From Alectoria sarmentosa (taxonomy: Eukaryota; Ascomycota; Lecanoromycetes; Lecanorales; Parmeliaceae): 26,163 nucleotides of DNA. The DNA lies in contig WOGZ01000412.1 in assembly GCA_009733775.1 (NCBI GenBank), forward strand, positions 1 to 26,163, given 5' to 3'. The notes under the pieces were generated by a model. It saw only the letters and a program-made list of their open reading frames with translations, was not told the origin of the DNA and made no database searches. The stretch's first letter is position 1, and every line of letters begins with the position of its first letter. The translations under genes were made by a program, and so were the position numbers. Positions 6,924 through 16,807 of this stretch are shown piece after piece.

Positions 6924-9900
6924 CTAATAAGCCAGCGTATTATTCCACAGACTCTCCACCGTAACCCCCTTCACCCACTCCCCGCCCGTCCCATCACTCT
7001 TGAGCGTGTACCTCACCTGCCTCGGCCTCCCCGGCAGCAACAGAAACCCATTCTCCTCAAAATTCAGCAACGGCCCCGCCGGATAATCCAACCACGTCCA
7101 CACCGCCACCCCCGTCGTAGCCTCGACCGTAAAAGTGTCCGTCGTACCATTATATGTCAACACAAGACCCGGATCCACCAACTCGGCGCCCGCGAGCGAG
7201 AAAGCGTGGAAGAAGTTTTCATGGGTGAACGTCGCATCGGAGTTCGTATTCGGAAGCTGGCCGTGGGCCGTGATGTTCATGTGGAGGAATGCGTTGTTGA
7301 AGTCGAGGGTGGAATTGTCGAGGGTGGTTGCCAGGACGCGGGTGGTGTTGAGGGCGCCGACGGCGAAGTCGGTTGGTGGCGTGCTGACGTTCGCGATGGG
7401 GGTGCCATCCCAGTGGTACCACTGGAAGGCGGCGGTGCCGGTCGCGGGGGACCAGAGGTCGGAGGTGACGTAGATTTGGAAGTCGCCGGTGGTGATGTTG
7501 TAAAAGGGGGAGATGATGATGGGTTGGTAGATGTCTTTTGCTATGTAGTGGAGGACTTTCCATCGGCCATCGTACTCGATACCGGCCCATGAGGGGGCTT
7601 GCCAGATGTCTTCCAATTGCCAGTACAGCGATCCCAGTTGCCGATTTGGAAACCCACTTCCGCGCCGATAGAATTGGATCTCGGATTTGTAAAAGTCCGC
7701 CTGAAAGATCTGAGTCGTGTGGCACCAAGCAGAGAAATTGGCAACGCTATCAGTCTTGTTTGGAACCTACGTAATAACCATTAGCCGAGGATTTCCAAGG
7801 TGCAAACACCATGTCTTACAGGATACCATCTCTCCGCAGCAATCGTCATCTGGCCCATTCCCTCTGAAGAGTTTGCAAAATTGCTTGTGTTCAAGCCACC
7901 GGCTGGATTATGGTGGTTGCGGAGCTCAATCGTAGTGGAGTTGAAGTAGAGATCTGCTGGTGACACTGCTTGCTGCCACGTCTGCAGAGAGGGCATAGAA
8001 TGGTAGCCGAACTCGTTTGCGAATCTGCCGACTGGATACGAGGAGTAGTTGAATGCGATGGAGGAGTCGTAGTTGTAATAGTCTATTGTATGTTAGCCCT
8101 CGGCCGCTCTCTCCATGCTGGCAAAAGGTAGAAATGCTGACCAGTATCCCCATATACAGATCCGGGGGTCTTGTTGTTGTAGCGCTCTATCATCGGCTCG
8201 GGCAAGGAAAAATTCAATTCAAGGTAGCCATTTGTGGTACTGCTAGGAATGTAGCTTATGCTCTTGGAGTTCGCATAAACTATCGGTAGGAGTGTGTCTA
8301 AAAAGAGCTGCTCATATTGCGCGAGGTATGTGCCATACTCGTCAGGTGCGGTGTCGTTGACGGTTGATAGCTCGAGGGACTCTAGCTCATTACCTGCCAT
8401 GCCATGTCAGTTCTGTTAATACTACCCAGTTTAATGTGATGGAACGGGCCACGGTGAACCCTCAGGATCGCACGGATGCTTTGACGAAAGGATTCGCGTA
8501 CCTCCCGCCCACAACGCCAGCGACGGATGGTGATTCACTCTGCGTACGTTATACGTCGCCTCCTCAACCACGTTCTCAATGAAGTCCGGATCAACCGGAT
8601 ACAGCGCATCACCAAATTCAAACTCGGACCACATCAAAATACCTTCCTGATCAGCCATGTCATAGATAAAGTCTGGTGTATAAGCTCCGCTGGCCCATAC
8701 GCGAAGCATATTCTGATTTGCGGCAGTGACAGAATCAAATAGCTGTTGGATTTTGGTGGATGTAACCCTAGGCCAGAAGGCGTCTGGAGGGATGAAGTTC
8801 GAGCCTTTGGCATAAAATTCGTGGCCGTTGATTTCGAAATGCCTGGGTAGGTTGGTAAGCGAGTAGCTCCTCAGCAATCGAACCTTATTGACAATGTGCT
8901 CTTCTCACCAATTGTTTCCTGGAGCGATACCCTGCGCTATCTGCTCGTCTGAGATTGTTTCCATGTTAAGGACCTTGCTGCCGTTAGAATGGCTCTCTAC
9001 GAGGCACCTTTTCGGGAGGACGTACGATGGTACGGAAACCTGTACGCCTGTTGACAGGCGCCAATGTATTGTTACCGCTGTCGACAATACTGACAGTGAG
9101 ATTGTATAGATTTTGAGGGCCCAGCCCACGAGGCCACCACAACTCGTATAACGACGGATCAAGCACCACAGTGCCCGTGATTGTGCTATTCGAGCTAGTC
9201 AAATCATTCAAAGAACCAGCAGACACAGTGTGATTCGTCGCCGAATCGGCAACAACATAGTTAAGCGCAGCACCCTGAGGTAATGTACCCAGAATATCCA
9301 AACTTGCATTCAACAGCCAAGGTGCGCTTTGATCCGGAGGAATATTGTTCATCTGACCGACACGTGAGATGTCAAAATCAGAGTTCCTGACATAGATATC
9401 CGATGATGCATTGGGCGAGGAGGCGAGTTGTACAACATATGCTGGTTGCCAAATGCCAGCTATCGCACATATCGGAGTCAGCATTGCTTAGTTAATGCAA
9501 GAACAAGAGTTTATGTCGGAGTCAGCATTGCTTATTTAAGGCAAGAACAAGGGGTTGTGAAACAGGTCTCGGGAGTAGGAGCAGGGCCTTGCTCCCGGAC
9601 TATGTCTTGCGACCTAAGAAGTGGTACAGAATAGGGAAAAATGACTCCGAAATGTACGTACTACCGTACATTTCGGAGTCAGCATTGCTTATTCAAGGCA
9701 AAAACCTGCGGTAATGAAACCAGTCTCGGGAGTAGGAGCAGGATTTTGCTCCCGGATTATCTTTTGCGACTTAAGAAGTGGTACAAAATAGAGAACAATA
9801 ACTCCGAAATGTGCGTACCTGGAGCAAACGCTGGTCCCCAATCCCATCCAAAATCCGATTGCTCTTTGCGAATGAATTGCCGGTTTGGGAATTCGTAAAT

Positions 9901-10516
9901 GATTTCAACACCGTATGGCCAAGTCTCCTGACCTGGTTGGGCCGCAATTTGATCGGCTATCATAGGGGCACTCCCAAAGTTGATGCTGAGCAGAGATGAA
10001 GTGCAATTGCTCAGCAAAGTTGAGACGTCGAAGTAGTATTGGCGGAATTGGTTGTTGGTCGAGGCTACGGGCTGCCCGCAGAATTCGATATTGGTGAAGG
10101 TATCCAGCCCATTAAAGAGAAGCCATGTCTGCGTACTGCTGCTGGTGTCCCTATATGGCCATCAGCGAGTTTGGCGCCCAACACGTTTACTCATCACTAA
10201 CAAGTCAGCGATCAAAGCGCTATATGTCCAATTGCTGGTGGCTACCCAACGCAAGTTGAAGTCATTCAAGCCATAGTACCTTGGGGCCGATTAGCTTTAA
10301 GTTTAGGAACATAGATCGGCCTAGCTCAGCATACGGATCACCAATGACCTGAGCAGCGTAAAGGTCCAGGTGCACTTGTGAAGGCACCGATCCAGGGACG
10401 CTGATTTTCAGGGGCAAGTTCTCCAACGTCCAATCACTCGCACTCAAATCAATCACTTTTTGCGACAAGACGCTGGCGACCAAGGACAGCGTGGCAAGTA
10501 GGTTCGAAAAGGCCAT
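6924..10516 (-). CDS. mndA: secreted beta-mannosidase, glycoside hydrolase family 2
   Basis: Exo-beta-mannosidase (fungal beta-mannosidase A type) that releases mannose from the non-reducing ends of beta-1,4-mannosides in plant mannan or N-glycan cores. Exons are 10516-10335, 10279-10202, 10150-9819, 9459-9026, 8973-8909, 8842-8502, 8393-8142, 8082-7820 and 7766-6924. They total 2790 nt, or 929 residues, the usual length. A signal peptide (MAFSNLLATLSLVASVLS) starts the protein; the upstream in-frame ATG at 10537 adds seven residues and is less likely. Family motifs include SDFGWDWGPAF (about 185-195), WAGGNELE with the acid/base Glu at about 480, and RFANEFGYHS with the nucleophile Glu at about 585. 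LYWQLEDIWQAP follows, and many N-glycosylation sequons are present. Seven introns are 51-108 nt, but intron 3 is 359 nt and consists of a tandem repeated element. No disruption is seen, so the gene should be functional. The gene symbol is by family resemblance. Confidence 0.97.
9460..9661 (-). repeat. introner unit 2 with 44-bp terminal duplication
   Basis: Second copy in transcript order. It starts at GTACGTACATTTCGG, sharing one G with the end of unit 1. It is 44 nt longer than unit 1, because the segment holding the branch-like site and the inverted-repeat end (GCAATGCTGACTCCGA) is present twice. The gcattgctta marks on the plus strand are at 9481 and 9525. The last copy carries the acceptor that is used. 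Confidence 0.78.
9642..9681. repeat. 17-bp perfect inverted repeat at the introner junction
   Basis: TGACTCCGAAATGTACG (9642-9658) and its exact reverse complement (9665-9681) are separated by the 6-nt loop TACTAC. The hairpin is formed by the 3' end of unit 1 and the 5' end of unit 2. Confidence 0.95.
9661..9818 (-). repeat. introner unit 1 (158 nt)
   Basis: First copy in transcript order. It runs from the functional donor GTACGC to an acceptor-like CGGTAG. It contains a CTTGAATAAGC stretch, a GCTGACTCC branch-like site and the CGGGAGCA/TGCTCC hairpin. It aligns with unit 2 over its whole length. Confidence 0.8.
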
Positions 10517-11029
10517 TCCGAATATGCCAACAAGCAAAGTACAATGTGGAAGGACGTTCCGTACTCCCAGGCCATCTTATAGACCCTACTCCAGGACGCA
10601 CCGGATTTCTGCCACACGTTGGCCATGATGTGAATTGAACTGGCACAAAGCTAGGCACAGGTGAGAGCCTTACTCATAAAGGAAGCTGCATATCAACTTT
10701 GTGCTTGTACCGAAAGCCAAGCTACCCCGCAATGAGATGGGGTTTTTATTGTGGGGTAAAAGGTTAAAACGTCAGCCCGCAGCCAAGATGGCTCTCAATT
10801 TAGCCTGCTCGGGCTTACTTACCCGGCCGAGGGACCGGCCCACATGCATGCCTTGGAATTGGTTATTGTACTCTACTTGCATACAGAGCGTTGGAGTAAG
10901 ACTGTGGACAAGGACACCCGAAGAAGAAAAGAGCCCACTTTGCCTCTGCACAAAGGTGCTAGACTCCCAGCCACGCAAATACGCCCACTTGCGGTGCTCC
11001 AATAGAAAAGCAAGAATGTGTATATGAAA
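10517..11029. other. intergenic, beta-mannosidase promoter region
   Basis: About 0.5 kb between the start of the beta-mannosidase gene and the end of the next minus-strand gene. It should hold the beta-mannosidase promoter. The open frames here are short and without domains. I see no clear TATA box close to the start codon. Confidence 0.5.
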
Positions 11030-11940
11030 CTACTGTGGCACTCGAATAAGAAGGGACGTTCCTGCTTTCTCAAAGTTTGCAAAGTGATGAGCTCTGCTCA
11101 CAGCTGACAGCACGTGGTACACGCATGTATGTTGAGGAGGGCTTTTGCTGCTTTCCATCAGTCTGATGGTACCGCTAGCTGCATTCCAATCATGCACAAA
11201 GACATTGTTGGTATGCATCGGCCGAATGCCCGCATCGTCAAAGCGTAATAGACTGAACCGGTACAAAAAGGTACAAACATCTGCAAACCCTGCAACTCCG
11301 ACGTTTGACCTTCTTCCAAATGACTTTCTGCACTCCGGCGTCATACACCAGTCTATCGACTGGGCAGCAGTGTCCAGGTCTTCACATGACGGCGATTCAT
11401 CCCTAGTCGCGACAGAGACCATCAAAGAGCCTCACGCAGCGCGAGCCTCACGGAGACACAATTAAGGCGAATTCCAAGGGCTCGTTCTTGCGGTTGACGA
11501 AATCAAACTCAGAGGCTGGACTGTATACGCTGAACGCACGCCTAGTGGTTCCTAACCCAACGTGTCCTTCGAGGTTCTGAGCCAGGTGCAGATAGAGTGT
11601 TGACAGGCCTCGGGCTCTATTCGGAACGGAGATTATAGTAGGAAGATGTTCGAGATGCATTTTCCAGTTGGGTCCAGGGCTGTCGTCGTTAGCAATTTTG
11701 AGTGCTTGGCTGATGAATTGGGTGATTTCCGTGATTTTGACTAGAGGAAACCATTTCGAGGAGTGTCTGAAGGTTTGACAAAAGGTCTGCTTTCTTGCGG
11801 AAATGTGAAGCAGCAGCATGCTGGTTTTTGTGTGTCCCTTGACCACCGCTGCCAAGAACAGTGCCAGAGATCGGGATTGTGATGCAAGTGGTTAAAGCGA
11901 AACGGACAGCAAGAACAGTGGAAAGACGGAAAACTGTCAT
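11030..11940 (-). CDS. uncertain gene, possibly secreted, function unknown
   Basis: Product not recognised. The 3' half is fairly well supported. A block ending at 11452 (TLYLHLAQNLEGHVGLG, then SEFDFVNRKNEPLEFALIV) joins in frame through a 49-nt intron (11451-11403, GTGAGG...ACTAG). The next block runs from 11402 to the stop at 11030 and includes DTAAQSIDWCMTPECRKSFG, ADVCTFLYRFSLLRFDD and NNVFVHDWNAASG. The 5' part is unclear. The ATG at 11940 gives a hydrophobic leader like a signal peptide, but its frame differs from that of the next block. A frame change is needed between about 11850 and 11690, by a roughly 100-nt intron or an indel. A TTTAAAT motif lies directly before this ATG, and the same frame is open back to 12210, so the start is not settled. 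It could be a secreted protein or a partly decayed gene. Confidence 0.42.
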
Positions 11941-13462
11941 ATTTAAAGGCTGACGAGCCCTAGGTACCAGGAGTGTGAAGAGATAGAGATCGAGTGGATA
12001 AGGAATAACCCACTGTCCTTTGGGCCTACGCTGTAGGCCGACAGAGACGGCGCTTATCGCCAAAAGCGCCCTGAGAATCATGTCAAACGCGAAGAAGGCT
12101 ATACTGGCGCTGTAATCTATTTTCTTTCCTTTCGATGGTATCTGCGAGTAATTGAGGAAGAAGGAAGACTGCGGGTAAGAAAACAGTAAGTGCAATTCTC
12201 TCTTCGTCATTTCAGGTCGGCAGATGGCAATACACGAAATTTAACAAGCTAAAGCCGATCATAGCGACTCGGTTTGTATGTGGACAATACCCAGTATCCG
12301 CACAGCATGGCATCTCGTTGTGTTTCCAGATCTCCCGCTAGATTGTTTCCAGCCCCTCTCTTGACCTATTGGATTTCAATGGTCGACCGATCATTCAACG
12401 GTGTGAACACGTCTGAGCTCCATATCCCAGAGTCTTTGTAGCGTGTTCTGTACCCATTCAACCTTTCCTCCAACATCGGCGGCTGCGTGTAATTCTCTAC
12501 CTCTTGAACCTTTGAACCTCTTGACGCACCGGCTGCCCCAAGCAACCCTAGTTTGAGTCCTGTATCGAGTAAAGAGGTAGGATGGAAGTCATGGGCCTAA
12601 ATATATGCCCACTATTCACAGATTTTCCTCCAGTCTCATAAGTAGTACCTCATATGGCCTCGAGGGAAATTCTGACTTTCTTGACGTCTCAAATCCACGC
12701 AAGCCCAAGTGACTTAATTACTCCACTGCCAAGACCGAAATTACCAACACTTATTTCTTCTGCATCTTTACCGTGTAAATCTGCGCTAAGTCGAAGGCAG
12801 ATGAAGTCGAACACGGCCAGATCTAGGCAATTCAGCTTGTTATGTGATTGAGGGAAATGGCTTGCGGACGATTACCGCAATTGCTTGTGTGGCGAATGCA
12901 TGCAAATTGCATCCCTGGCGAAGTTGATTGCCGATTTCTGGGCGGTGATTGGGCTGAAATTCGGCAACCAATTTTACCAGGAAGTGCATAATAAATTGTG
13001 TTGCATGCAATGGTGAGCAAATCGAGCAATTTTCCGAGCCCCAGCAGCTCAAGATTCTGCTTACTCAGGGGCGCGATGAGGCTGATGTGACCAATACAAC
13101 CCATCCCTACATTTGTCCCCTACTAGCATGTGCCTCCCGAGTACAAGGAAGGGCCCGAAGGGTATACACCTCCCACTAACTAGCCCCCAGTCAAGCTGTG
13201 GCGAAAAGGGCAACACACAGTCAGCACAAGAACAAACATTTCTCCAATCTCAATGAAAGATATTCGTGGTTATACAAACCACAGCTACTTTGCCTCAACT
13301 ACTCATCCAGACTTCATTAGTCTTGTATGTTTCTATGAGACATTCTTCGAAGTGCTCTTCTACAAGTCATACGTTGCCAAGAGTCGAAGATTTCTTCCTT
13401 CTTTCGCATTCACCAGACTTGGTATTCATCCACCATAGACACTCCGGGACTGCGAATCTCGG
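11941..13462. other. long gene-poor stretch
   Basis: About 1.5 kb without a supportable gene. The open frame of the uncertain gene continues upstream to 12210 on the minus strand and includes a second hydrophobic start (MILRALLAISAVSVGL), so part of its 5' end may lie here. The remainder, 12211-13462, shows only short open frames (such as 12832-13104 minus and 13253-13438 plus) without domains. No tRNA-like or transposon-like structure was noticed. Confidence 0.5.
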
Positions 13463-14475
13463 ATGTTGATCTTTTCCGTTGAGCTTCTACCGAACATCGC
13501 TACTAGTCGGTGCCTCCTCGTGCCTCTATTCCGACAAGACCGCCGCTTCGCCATAAACATCATCTGCGGAGCCTCTGTCTTCACTCGCGTCATATGTAAG
13601 ATGTTTTGGCCAAAAAAAGTTCAATTGTGTCTGTTGAAAAGATTACTAGCCCCGAGTCTAAGAAACAGACGATATTACTCCGCCAACGAGATGAGATTTC
13701 AGGTCTATCCACGTCTCTTCCCTTTTGCTATGCTCAACATCATGCATTATGGTAAAAGATTCTTAAAAGTCGAAGAATTCGAAGACCTATTCACCCACAA
13801 TTGCGTTCAGATCGAAAGCAATGGCTTGATCGATCCATACTTAACCGGCCCTGCAGAAGGTTCGTAAATTCCTAAGGAATTTGAGCACCGATAGACAATC
13901 ACTGAAATGGAGTCAGTGGATAACGGCGCCTCTCTCGTTAGCTGGAACAATCGGAATCTATTTTTTTGGCTCGACGAACTTCGATATAAGCTTGATGATA
14001 CGCAAGTCTATGTCTGCCAGATTCCAAAAAGTAAAGGTTCTATTTACAATCGCTTTTCCAGTCAAAGCTAATTAGTTGCAAATAGATACGCCGATTCCCA
14101 ATAATCTGCGGCTGTGGAGATCTGACAAAAATCATTACATACTCCGATCAAACACGCCAATGACACTAGACAGTGAGGCGAGATCTTCATGTATTGAGTG
14201 ATCAAGTCGCAGCTAACACCGGCGCAGCTTTGCAAAACACATTAGATGCTTTTCAAGAACGATATGGCAGGATCACCACAATGAAGCAGTTCCTACAAGT
14301 AGAGTACAACGGTCTTTCTGAAAGACAGCTGAAAATTCTGCTCGGATTATGGTGGGGGACATGCCAGGCTAGTCCAGACATCTCATGTTGTTTGCCCGGG
14401 AGACGCCCTTGTCAATGTCTAGCATCTTATAAGTCTAACGGACAGTTGCCGTCGCCTGCCTCGAACATAGCCTAG
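13463..14475 (+). pseudogene. probable decayed gene, plus strand
   Basis: Not a recognised family. Protein-like segments follow one another on the plus strand in changing frames. 13463-13866 includes NRRYYSANEMRFQVYPRLF and KVEEFEDLFTHNCV, with a possible 54-nt intron GTAAGA...ACTAG at 13596-13649. About 13892-14070 encodes SLVSWNNRNLFFWLDELRYK and IPKSKGSIYNRFSSQS, then TAA, followed directly by LVANRYA in the same frame. PIPNNLRLWRSDKNHY (about 14090) is in another frame. 14173-14475 includes DQVAANTGAALQNTLDAFQE and YNGLSERQLKILLGLWWG in a third frame. Segments abut without room for normal introns at two of the switches, which suggests frameshifts and a nonsense codon. Read as one protein it would be about 300 residues with Trp- and Leu-rich helical parts. 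Confidence in the continuity is limited. Confidence 0.38.
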
Positions 14476-15715
14476 CTGGTTGGTGATAGACAGTCAAGAA
14501 CACTCTCACATCCAGAAATATGAGAGCGAAACCTGATGGCAGCCGAACTGCGAGTAACACTACTACCACCAGTCAATTTCTCGATTAGAAACCGCTAGCG
14601 CGCGCGGGCCTGAGCTGCATCACCTGTCCTAGCTCACGAACAGATGCGTGAAGACATAGACGAGGAGCTGAATTGATAGCTAAGAGCAATACATAGACCT
14701 TTTGAATATTCGAAATAAGATGAACCCGACTGACCTCACTTCCACACTCGCCTAAACCCTCGATGAAACCTCGGCGAAAGTAGCAGGGGTATTCAGCAAG
14801 ACTGGACCATTTTGATGCTCCAAGATCAAGCAGAATTGAATCAAGTCTTGAAGCAATAAGGTAGATAGGTACCTTGAAGGATATTAGGCGCTGGGACTGG
14901 TACCGGAATAGTGTAGAATGTAGTATAGATGGGATTTATCTATGGTGTTCTACGTTGAAGATGTAGGTACATGTGAAGACTATGAGGCCTTGACATGCTA
15001 GTCTGTATTTGCGGAGTCTAGGGCCGAGTTATCTTACTCTCTATGTATGAATCTTAGGATACTTACCTCTGTAAAGGTGTTTCGGTAGAAGCTACACGTT
15101 GTAAAATTCTGGAAAATGCAATACTGCTGAATCCCATAAATTCGGGGAAGAACTCTGGGGGATAAAATCCAACAAAAACTCACCCTAAACCTATTCAAGT
15201 TCGAAACTTTCAAATCTTTGATTTTACGACAGTATTTGAAAAGCATTGAAGAATATTAAATAAAGCGTACGGAGGTCGACACCAAAAATGCTGGACGCCA
15301 AGACTCCTGCCCCAAGATTTCGGATAACATCCTGGAGGGTTGCCCGGACAATGCGCTTGAAAGTGCTTCGGAGCTGCGCCTGTTCCAGCCCAATAAGGGG
15401 CTTGATGCCCGTATCAATGTCCCAAAATCCCATCTACGCGCTCGCAGGGAAAGTTCTAAGGTCGTCTTCCGAACGTAGGTTTAGGGCTACTACTAGCGCT
15501 GTCCAGGACTTTTGGTGCCGACCTCAGTACTTTAGAACACAAGCTTTTGAGGATCCCCTCATCCCCTAAAAGCGGCAGCCTCGGATTTGAAATGGCGCCG
15601 ATCTGCGGGTACCTGACGCTTGAACAATGTTTTTTTGAACGCAGCAGAATACAAGTTCCATTTTCTCAACAACCACAACGACGCTCTCTGTATAAATGCA
15701 ATTTCGATGTGACCG
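14476..15715. other. intergenic, upstream of GT17 gene
   Basis: About 1.2 kb with no supportable gene. One minus-strand open frame, 15433-15224, reads like protein (GFWDIDTGIKPLIGLEQAQL, then LGAGVLASSIFGV) and is preceded by an acceptor-like CGTAG. No matching upstream exon was found, so I do not call it. The right end holds the promoter of the GT17 gene. Confidence 0.5.
15691..15696 (+). promoter_or_regulatory. TATA-like box upstream of GT17 gene
   Basis: TATAAA lies 25 bp before the first ATG (15716) and 37 bp before the second in-frame ATG (15728). The spacing is short for a start at 15716. It also places a minimal ATG-TGA reading frame (15707-15712) near any transcript start. Confidence 0.45.
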
Positions 15716-16807
15716 ATGAGGCTTCCCATGGTCAAGCGCCAGATCTTCGGGCTGCTTGTGGCTCTCATCCTCCTTTACGCTCTGTCATACTCAACACACG
15801 ACTCCTACTGGCATTACGAAGACAAGAGCAGTGTCCCTTACAAAGGCCCATACACGGCCCTGAACGATGGAGACCCGACTTTTGGTTTTCTGTCATCCCA
15901 AGATGCCTCGACGTTCTGCCAAAGACGCCGCTTGGGCATCTACGAAACCCGGGCTGAACGCCGAAAGGTCTACGACCTCTTCCTCATTAATACCGAGCTC
16001 GATTGGCTAGAGATCCGCCTTAACGAGCTCAACAATGAAGTCGACTACTTCGTCATCCTGGAATCGGACACCACATTCCAAGAAAATCCCAAGCCTCTAC
16101 ACTTTCAAGACAATTATTCCAAATTCGAGCCCTTCCACTCCAAGATCATCCACCGCATCGTCAACTTCACCGGCTCGACTCTCCCCGCAGGCGATACTTG
16201 GGAGCACGAACGCTTCACTCGCAACGCCCTCTTCACCCAAGCCCTCACCTCCCTATCCGGCGAACAAGCTCCTACCCAAGGCGACGTCCTCGTTATCGGC
16301 GACGTTGACGAAATCCCCCGTCTTAGCACCCTGACCACACTTCGCAATTGCGCCTTCCCGCCGCGCGTCACGCTCCGTAGCCACTTCTACTACTACAGCT
16401 TCCAATGGCTGCACCGTGGGGAGCAATGGGCGCATCCCCAAGCCACCTACTTCAACGGCCTTGAAGATACCATCAAGCCCGAGGACCTGCGCACCGGAAA
16501 GCCGCACGTGGAGCTCTTTAACGCGGCATGGCATTGTAGTTCGTGTATGCAGACGATGCAGCATTTGGTGAATAAGATTGAGTCCTTCTCGCATAAAGGG
16601 TACAATGATCCATATATCCTTGATCCACAGAGGCTGTTGCAAAAGGTCAGGAAAGGGGAAGACCTTTTTGAGAGGGAGACCGAGATCTTTGATCGGGTGG
16701 ATGATAACATGGATGTGCCGAAGTACCTCATGAAAGAGGGAAATCGACAGAGGTTTGCGTACCTGCTGAACCGGGATCCGCCAAATGCGAATTTTCAGGA
16801 TACGTGA
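15716..16807 (+). CDS. glycosyltransferase family 17 protein (GnT-III-like)
   Basis: Type II membrane glycosyltransferase of family GT17, the family of animal beta-1,4-mannosyl-glycoprotein N-acetylglucosaminyltransferase (GnT-III, bisecting GlcNAc). Fungal members exist, but their acceptor is not established. The protein has 363 residues and no introns. A short basic N-terminus (MRLPMVKRQ) precedes one hydrophobic signal anchor at about residues 10-25, so the catalytic part should face the Golgi lumen. Family signatures are YDLFLINTELDWLEIRLNEL (about 86-105), VDYFVILESDTTF (about 109-121) and VIGDVDEIPR (about 193-202) with the DxD metal-binding motif. Further blocks are LRSHFYYYSFQW and AAWHCSSCMQTMQHLVNKIES, then SHKGYNDPYI. 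An N-glycosylation sequon occurs near 150. Translation could begin at Met1 or at Met5 (15728). It lies upstream of and on the same strand as the GH76 gene, but 1.3 kb away. Confidence 0.94.
   Translation: MRLPMVKRQIFGLLVALILLYALSYSTHDSYWHYEDKSSVPYKGPYTALNDGDPTFGFLSSQDASTFCQRRRLGIYETRAERRKVYDLFLINTELDWLEIRLNELNNEVDYFVILESDTTFQENPKPLHFQDNYSKFEPFHSKIIHRIVNFTGSTLPAGDTWEHERFTRNALFTQALTSLSGEQAPTQGDVLVIGDVDEIPRLSTLTTLRNCAFPPRVTLRSHFYYYSFQWLHRGEQWAHPQATYFNGLEDTIKPEDLRTGKPHVELFNAAWHCSSCMQTMQHLVNKIESFSHKGYNDPYILDPQRLLQKVRKGEDLFERETEIFDRVDDNMDVPKYLMKEGNRQRFAYLLNRDPPNANFQDT

Larger units (their letters stand above)
9460..9818 (-). mobile_element. introner-like element, tandem pair, forming intron 3 of beta-mannosidase
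   Basis: The whole intron, from donor GTACGC at 9818 to acceptor GATAG at 9460, is made of two related units. Unit 1 is 9818-9661 (158 nt); unit 2 is 9661-9460 (about 202 nt). Both start GTACG(C/T)ACATTTCGGAGT and end in an imperfect inverse of this (ACTCCGA(A/T)ATGT(A/G)CG then (A/G)TAG), so each unit has terminal inverted repeats that coincide with the splice sites. The units also share an internal inverted repeat around CGGGAGCA...TGCTCC. Identity between the units is high by eye, with mostly transition differences. Introner-like elements with such structure are known from Dothideomycetes. A MITE inserted in a pre-existing intron is the alternative. Splicing it out restores PAGIWQPAYVV exactly. 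Confidence 0.8.

Noticed and set aside
6873..7592. 239-codon plus-strand open frame
   Set aside because: It is the shadow of the last exon of the beta-mannosidase, which has a clear family match on the other strand.
15224..15433. Minus-strand open frame that reads like a protein, with an acceptor-like site before it
   Set aside because: Too short, no matching upstream exon and no recognisable domain; left as part of the intergenic entry.
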